Below the pieces are notes generated by a model. That model saw only the letters and a program-made list of their open reading frames with translations. It searched no databases and was not told the origin of the DNA. A DNA stretch of 8,818 nucleotides from Candidatus Heimdallarchaeota archaeon (GTDB lineage Archaea; Asgardarchaeota; Heimdallarchaeia; Heimdallarchaeales; Kariarchaeaceae). Where the stretch lies: NCBI GenBank assembly GCA_030668165.1, contig DAOUUM010000096.1, positions 1 to 8,818 of the forward strand. The letters are read 5' to 3'. How positions within the stretch are numbered: position 1 is the first letter of the stretch; each line of letters begins with the position of its first letter. Positions 5,249 through 8,818 of the stretch are shown here, piece after piece. The position numbers were made by a program, and so were the translations under genes.

Positions 5249-7206
5249 CAGATAATGAACTAAGAATTGGTGTATACGTATGCCATTGCGGCGTAAATAT
5301 CGGATCTGTGATTGATGTCCCGGGAGTGGTGGAATATGCCTCCAAACTTGATGATGTCGTCATTGCAAGAGAGAATATGTTTACCTGTGCAGCTCCTGGA
5401 CAGAACGCAATTATGGATGATATAAAAAATGAAAGACTAAACAGGGTTGTTGTTGCTGCGTGTTCACCAAAAATGCATGAGAATACATTTAGAAATGCAT
5501 GTGAGCAAGCTGGACTCAATCCCTATCTATTTGAGATGGCAAATATAAGGGAACAAGCCTCTTGGGTACATCCAAAAAATCCCATAAGAGCAACTGAGAA
5601 GGCAAAAACATTGATCAGGATGGCAATTGCCAAGGCGAGATTATTGGAGCCCATTGATAAAGAGAAGTCGAGTGTAAAGGATAAACTACTTGTAATTGGA
5701 GGAGGTGTGGCTGGTCTCAAGGCAACAATAGATGCTGCTGAAAGAGGAATGAAGGTCAGCTTGGTTGAGCGAAACCCTTCTTTAGGAGGTAATACTGCTA
5801 GAATTGGCGATCTGGTGCACTCAGAGAAGACTGGTCATCAAATCTATATGGAGTTTATTAATCGTATCAAGAATCATGATAATGTAACCATCCTTACCAA
5901 CTCTGAGTTGACGAATGTTAAAGGTGCATATGGTGACTATGAGGTTACCATTGAAACCAAACCTCGATATGTAAAACCAAATATACCAAATCCGGAGGAG
6001 GCTATTGAAATATGCCCTGTTAAGACATTGAATGAATATGAATATGGATTGGATGACAGGAAGGCATTCTACAAACCCTTCAAAGGTGCATTTCCTGATG
6101 AATACTTAATTGATATTGATGTCTGTCCTAAGGAAAGATGTAATAAATGTGTGGAGGTATGTGGTGAGGAATTTATTGATTTAAACGAGAGTGCAACACA
6201 AGTAGTTGATCATTTTGGTACAATTATTGTTACGATCGGATATGACCCATATACTCCCAAAAAGGGAGAATTTGGTTATTATGAACATCCAAGTATCATC
6301 ACTCTCATGCAACTGGAACGTATTATGAGCGATCGAGTGATGAGTTTAGGAACAGTAGGTGCATCTGATCCAAAGAATATCGTTTTTGTTAGCTGTGTAG
6401 GTTCAATGCAGGATCCCAACATTGAGGGTGCAAATACTTATTGCTCACGAATGTGCTGCTCATCTTCTTTTAAGAATATGATCCTCCTCAAAGACATGTA
6501 TCCCAATGCCAATCTCTTCTTCCTTTACCGGGACATTCGCACATATGCAAGAAGAGACGAATTACTATATGAAGAAGCAAGCAAAAAGCGAGTCATATAT
6601 GTCCGTTACAGGAGAAACGCCCCTCCGCTTGTCACAGTCAATGGTAAGGTCGAGGTGCAAGTATACGATCAGCTCATAGGTGAGGATATACTAATTCCTG
6701 CAGATCTGGTTGTATTGGCAAATGGTATGGTACCTACTAGGGGATACGACAGAGTGAGCGAGTTACTCAAGATTCCCTGCTCTTCAGAAGGGTGGATTCA
6801 GGAGAGTCATGCAAAACTTCGACCGGTTCAACTACCATCTCCAGGTATTTATGTTGGTGGAGCCGCTCAGGCTCCACGAGATATCATTGAGAGTGTGACC
6901 TCAGCCAGTGCAGCGGCATCTAAAGCTCTTATTCCTATTATCCAAGGGGAAGTAGATTTGGAACCCATGATTGCATATGTGGATGAGGATACCTGTGGTG
7001 CATGCGGAGTTTGTATAACCACCTGTCCCTATGAGGCAATATCGAGAGTAGATTTGGAAGATGGGAGACAGATAGCTCGGGTAGATGCTCGTCTCTGTGC
7101 AGGTTGCGGTCAATGTGCTGCTGCTTGCCCATCGGGTGCAATGCAGCAACGTGGATTTAAGGATATACAACTGATGAGTATGATTAATGAGGTGATCAGC
7201 AAATGA
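5245..7206 (+). CDS. hdrA: Full-length HdrA subunit with degenerate inserted ferredoxin domain, HdrA2
   Basis: At 653 residues this is normal HdrA length. Domains in order: an N-terminal domain (1 to about 140) with Cys13, 15, 48, 73 and 86 in HdrA-type motifs VCHCG, FTCAAPGQ and AACSPKMHE; an FAD domain opening with GGGVAG (152-157); an inserted ferredoxin domain (about 240-312); the rest of the FAD domain with Cys384, 400, 404 and 405; and a C-terminal ferredoxin domain with Cys584/587/590/594 and Cys618/621/624/628 for two [4Fe-4S] clusters. Two features are odd. The DCSSC motif of HdrA1 is replaced here by polar residues with no Cys (about 189-204). In the inserted domain the first cluster motif keeps only Cys257, while the second survives as Cys294/299/302/306. 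In methanogen complexes HdrA carries the bifurcating FAD. This copy should take electrons from MvhD, encoded directly downstream. It overlaps both neighbours by four bases. Confidence 0.93.
   Translation: MTDNELRIGVYVCHCGVNIGSVIDVPGVVEYASKLDDVVIARENMFTCAAPGQNAIMDDIKNERLNRVVVAACSPKMHENTFRNACEQAGLNPYLFEMANIREQASWVHPKNPIRATEKAKTLIRMAIAKARLLEPIDKEKSSVKDKLLVIGGGVAGLKATIDAAERGMKVSLVERNPSLGGNTARIGDLVHSEKTGHQIYMEFINRIKNHDNVTILTNSELTNVKGAYGDYEVTIETKPRYVKPNIPNPEEAIEICPVKTLNEYEYGLDDRKAFYKPFKGAFPDEYLIDIDVCPKERCNKCVEVCGEEFIDLNESATQVVDHFGTIIVTIGYDPYTPKKGEFGYYEHPSIITLMQLERIMSDRVMSLGTVGASDPKNIVFVSCVGSMQDPNIEGANTYCSRMCCSSSFKNMILLKDMYPNANLFFLYRDIRTYARRDELLYEEASKKRVIYVRYRRNAPPLVTVNGKVEVQVYDQLIGEDILIPADLVVLANGMVPTRGYDRVSELLKIPCSSEGWIQESHAKLRPVQLPSPGIYVGGAAQAPRDIIESVTSASAAASKALIPIIQGEVDLEPMIAYVDEDTCGACGVCITTCPYEAISRVDLEDGRQIARVDARLCAGCGQCAAACPSGAMQQRGFKDIQLMSMINEVISK
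6857..6877 (+). other. 8-bp perfect GC-rich hairpin inside hdrA2
   Basis: GTGGAGCC (6857-6864) and GGCTCCAC (6870-6877) enclose the loop GCTCA. It falls in codons for the conserved GGAAQAPRD segment, so protein constraint may explain part of it. Confidence 0.35.
7189..7197 (+). promoter_or_regulatory. Extended ribosome binding site of mvhD
   Basis: GAGGTGATC is fully complementary over nine bases to the usual archaeal 16S rRNA 3' end (GATCACCTC) and lies 5 bases before the ATG at 7203, inside the last codons of hdrA2. It predicts strong reinitiation at the ATGA overlap. Confidence 0.75.
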
Positions 7207-7637
7207 CGGTTGAGATAATTGAGAAAGCAGAATTTGAACCGAACATACTTATGTTCGCATGCAACTGGTGTTCCTACGCAGGTCTGGATCTGGCAGGAAC
7301 CAGTAGAATGAAGTACCCAGTCAATGTAACAATCATCAAAACGATGTGTTCAGGTAGGATTGAGCCCACATTTGTGATGAAGGCATTCAAAGATGGCATT
7401 GATGGCGTTATTATATCAATGTGCCATGAAGGAGATTGTCATTACATGGATGGTAACTATAAAACTATCAGAAGATTTCATTTGATGAACAATATGCTTG
7501 AAAGCTTTGGTATCAGCAAAGATCGAGTCATGATGGTTGGGATATCCGCATCCGAAGGTGCAAAAGCAGTCAAGGTGATCACTGATATGGTTGAAACCGT
7601 TCGGACCTTGGGTCCAATTGAATTGGGGGCTGACTAA
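7203..7637 (+). CDS. mvhD: MvhD-type [2Fe-2S] electron-transfer subunit
   Basis: This small cytoplasmic iron-sulfur protein carries electrons between the F420-non-reducing hydrogenase and HdrA. It has 144 residues, a typical MvhD length. The family signatures are all present: ACNWCSYAGLDLAGTSR (Cys20, Cys23), MCSGRIEP (Cys49) and CHEGDCHYMDGNYK (Cys74, Cys79), followed by ISASEGAK near residue 114. These Cys residues supply the [2Fe-2S] ligands. The ATG is set by the nine-base ribosome binding site and the ATGA overlap with hdrA2; the stop is one base from the mvhG start. In Qmo complexes the same domain is fused to the C-terminus of QmoB, whereas here it is a separate gene placed exactly where that fusion would be. 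Confidence 0.95.
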   Translation: MTVEIIEKAEFEPNILMFACNWCSYAGLDLAGTSRMKYPVNVTIIKTMCSGRIEPTFVMKAFKDGIDGVIISMCHEGDCHYMDGNYKTIRRFHLMNNMLESFGISKDRVMMVGISASEGAKAVKVITDMVETVRTLGPIELGAD

Positions 7638-7638
7638 G

Positions 7639-8616
7639 ATGGCCGTTGTTAAACCCAAAGTTGCCTTCTATTGGATGGGAACCTGCGGTGGATGTGAGGA
7701 ATCAGTTGTTGATCTAGCAGAAAGGATACTGGATGTGGTAGCAGCAGTTGATATTGTCTTCTGGCCGGTAGCATTGGATTTCAAGAAGGCAGATGTGGAG
7801 GCTATGGAGGATGGATCCATTGCGGTTGCATTGATCAATGGAAGTGTAAGGAATTCAGAGGATGAGAAGATGGGCAAAATGTTACGCAAAAAAGCAGGAC
7901 TCATAGTTGCCTATGGTGCATGTGCACATCTTGGGGGAATTCCTGGACTTGCTAATTTTCATACAAGAGAGGAGATATTCCAAAAAGTGTATATCGAAGC
8001 TCCAACCATAAATAATCCTAAGAAAATTATACCTCAACTTGAGACAGAGGTGAATGGAGTAAAACTGACACTGCCCACAATTTACAATACTGTGAAGAAA
8101 CTTGATGATATTATTGATGTGGATTATTACATCCCTGGATGTCCTCCTCACCCTGATCTGCTTATGGGCGCAGTACAGGCTATACTATCTGGTAATTTAC
8201 CCCCACATGGGTCTGTACTCTCTCCCAACAGGAATATGTGTGATACCTGTCCCTTGGAGAGAAAAGAAGACAAGATTATTATGAAGAAGTTCAAGAGAAT
8301 TCATCAGATTATTCCAGAGGAGGGACAATGCTTGCTTGAGCAGGGTGTGATGTGTTTGGGTCCAGTAACTCGGAATGGATGTGACGCAGCTTGTATGAAG
8401 GTTACAATGCCTTGTCGGGGTTGCTATGGACCCACAGATGAAGTTGAGGATATGGGGACCAAGTATGCCTCTGCTCTTGCTTCCATATGGGAAGAAACAG
8501 ATGAAGAGGATGTGATTCGCATGGTTAAATCTATTCCCAGCTTCGCGAAAATGGTCTACTATTTCAGTACACCATCAAGTATCTTGAAACGTAAAAAAAT
8601 GGAGGTTATACCATAA
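7639..8616 (+). CDS. mvhG: F420-non-reducing [NiFe] hydrogenase small subunit
   Basis: This subunit wires the [NiFe] site of MvhA to MvhD through iron-sulfur clusters. It has 325 residues from the ATG at 7639. An in-frame ATG at 7591 is rejected because it would add 16 residues lying inside mvhD, while 7639 is one base after the mvhD stop and begins the conserved VAFYWMGTCGGCEES. Proximal-cluster ligands are Cys16 and Cys19 (CGGC), Cys95 (GACAHLGG) and Cys168 (PGCPPHPD). Eight further Cys (201, 204, 231, 239, 248, 252, 259, 262) suit two more [4Fe-4S] clusters, as in group 3 small subunits. There is no twin-arginine signal peptide and no membrane helix, so it is a soluble cytoplasmic enzyme. 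The ribosome binding site is weak (a G run at 7625-7629), and close coupling to mvhD probably helps. Confidence 0.94.
   Translation: MAVVKPKVAFYWMGTCGGCEESVVDLAERILDVVAAVDIVFWPVALDFKKADVEAMEDGSIAVALINGSVRNSEDEKMGKMLRKKAGLIVAYGACAHLGGIPGLANFHTREEIFQKVYIEAPTINNPKKIIPQLETEVNGVKLTLPTIYNTVKKLDDIIDVDYYIPGCPPHPDLLMGAVQAILSGNLPPHGSVLSPNRNMCDTCPLERKEDKIIMKKFKRIHQIIPEEGQCLLEQGVMCLGPVTRNGCDAACMKVTMPCRGCYGPTDEVEDMGTKYASALASIWEETDEEDVIRMVKSIPSFAKMVYYFSTPSSILKRKKMEVIP
8601..8605 (+). promoter_or_regulatory. Ribosome binding site of mvhA
   Basis: GGAGG lies 10 bases before the ATG at 8616 and inside the last codons of mvhG. It supports the TAATG start of mvhA. Confidence 0.65.
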
Positions 8617-8818
8617 TGAACGATGATAAAACAATAGTAATCGATCCAATAACCCGACTCGAGGGTCATGGAAAGATAACCATACGTCTGGATGATCAGG
8701 GATCTGTAGATCAGGCATTTTTCCAAGTACCTGAACTGAGAGGATTTGAGAAATTTATTGAGGGCATGCCTGCAGAGGAGATGCCTAGAATTACGCAACG
8801 CATTTGTGGAGTATGTCC
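8616..8818 (+). CDS. mvhA: F420-non-reducing [NiFe] hydrogenase large subunit (3' partial)
   Basis: The catalytic subunit for H2 cleavage or formation is cut by the window end after 67 codons. It opens with VIDPITRLEGHGKI, the conserved N-terminus of [NiFe] large subunits, including the glutamate (Glu16) linked to proton transfer. It reaches RICGVC at 62-67, the L1 motif R-x-C-G-x-C, whose Cys64 and Cys67 are two of the four nickel ligands. The other two (DPCxxC) would lie beyond the window. The FRGFEKF-like stretch (LRGFEKFIEG) and the MvhD/MvhG/HdrA company favour group 3c, the bifurcating methyl-viologen/Hdr-linked class. The start codon shares its A with the mvhG stop (TAATG). Confidence 0.93.
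   Translation, partial: MNDDKTIVIDPITRLEGHGKITIRLDDQGSVDQAFFQVPELRGFEKFIEGMPAEEMPRITQRICGVC

Noticed and set aside
7591..7638. Upstream ATG extending mvhG by 16 residues
   Set aside because: The extension lies inside mvhD in another frame, has no family similarity, and the ATG at 7639 follows the mvhD stop by one base and begins the conserved N-terminus.

Overview
The window looks like a piece of an AT-rich genome from an anaerobic archaeon. The evidence is TATA-box-like elements upstream of genes, an apparently leaderless first operon gene, and GGTGATC-type ribosome binding sites inside the operon. Above all there is a methanogen-type heterodisulfide-reductase/[NiFe]-hydrogenase gene set. 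A membrane-anchored FG-GAP-like propeller protein next to a group 3c-type hydrogenase would suit an Asgard-type or related non-methanogenic archaeon. That lineage guess is inference only, because no marker gene is present.

Left half (1-3295): the 3' part of a cell-surface beta-propeller protein with a C-terminal membrane anchor, then a major facilitator superfamily transporter with its own promoter. Convergent to it is an alpha/beta hydrolase on the minus strand. These genes show no clear functional link to the right half. About 660 bases without a confident gene follow (3296-3958). This stretch is very AT-rich, holds two long-range perfect inverted repeats, a possible decayed small reading frame and the promoter of the operon to its right.

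Right half (3959-8818): one tightly packed operon, hdrA-like short (HdrA1), hdrA long (HdrA2), mvhD, mvhG and the first 67 codons of mvhA, which runs off the window. Junctions overlap by 4, 4 and 1 bases or are 1 base apart. The products should form an electron-bifurcating or confurcating complex. MvhA/MvhG oxidise or evolve H2, MvhD passes electrons through its [2Fe-2S] centre, and the HdrA flavoproteins split or merge electrons between a low-potential carrier such as ferredoxin and a second acceptor. HdrB and HdrC, the usual partners, are not in the window.

The most interesting point is the HdrA pair. HdrA1 lacks the N-terminal and C-terminal iron-sulfur domains but keeps an intact inserted two-cluster ferredoxin domain and the DCSSC motif. 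HdrA2 has both terminal domains but has lost the DCSSC motif and three of four ligands of one inserted cluster. The losses are complementary, which suggests an obligate HdrA1-HdrA2 heterodimer in place of the HdrA homodimer of methanogens. The trio HdrA1-HdrA2-MvhD also parallels QmoA-QmoB, where QmoB is an HdrA fused to MvhD.
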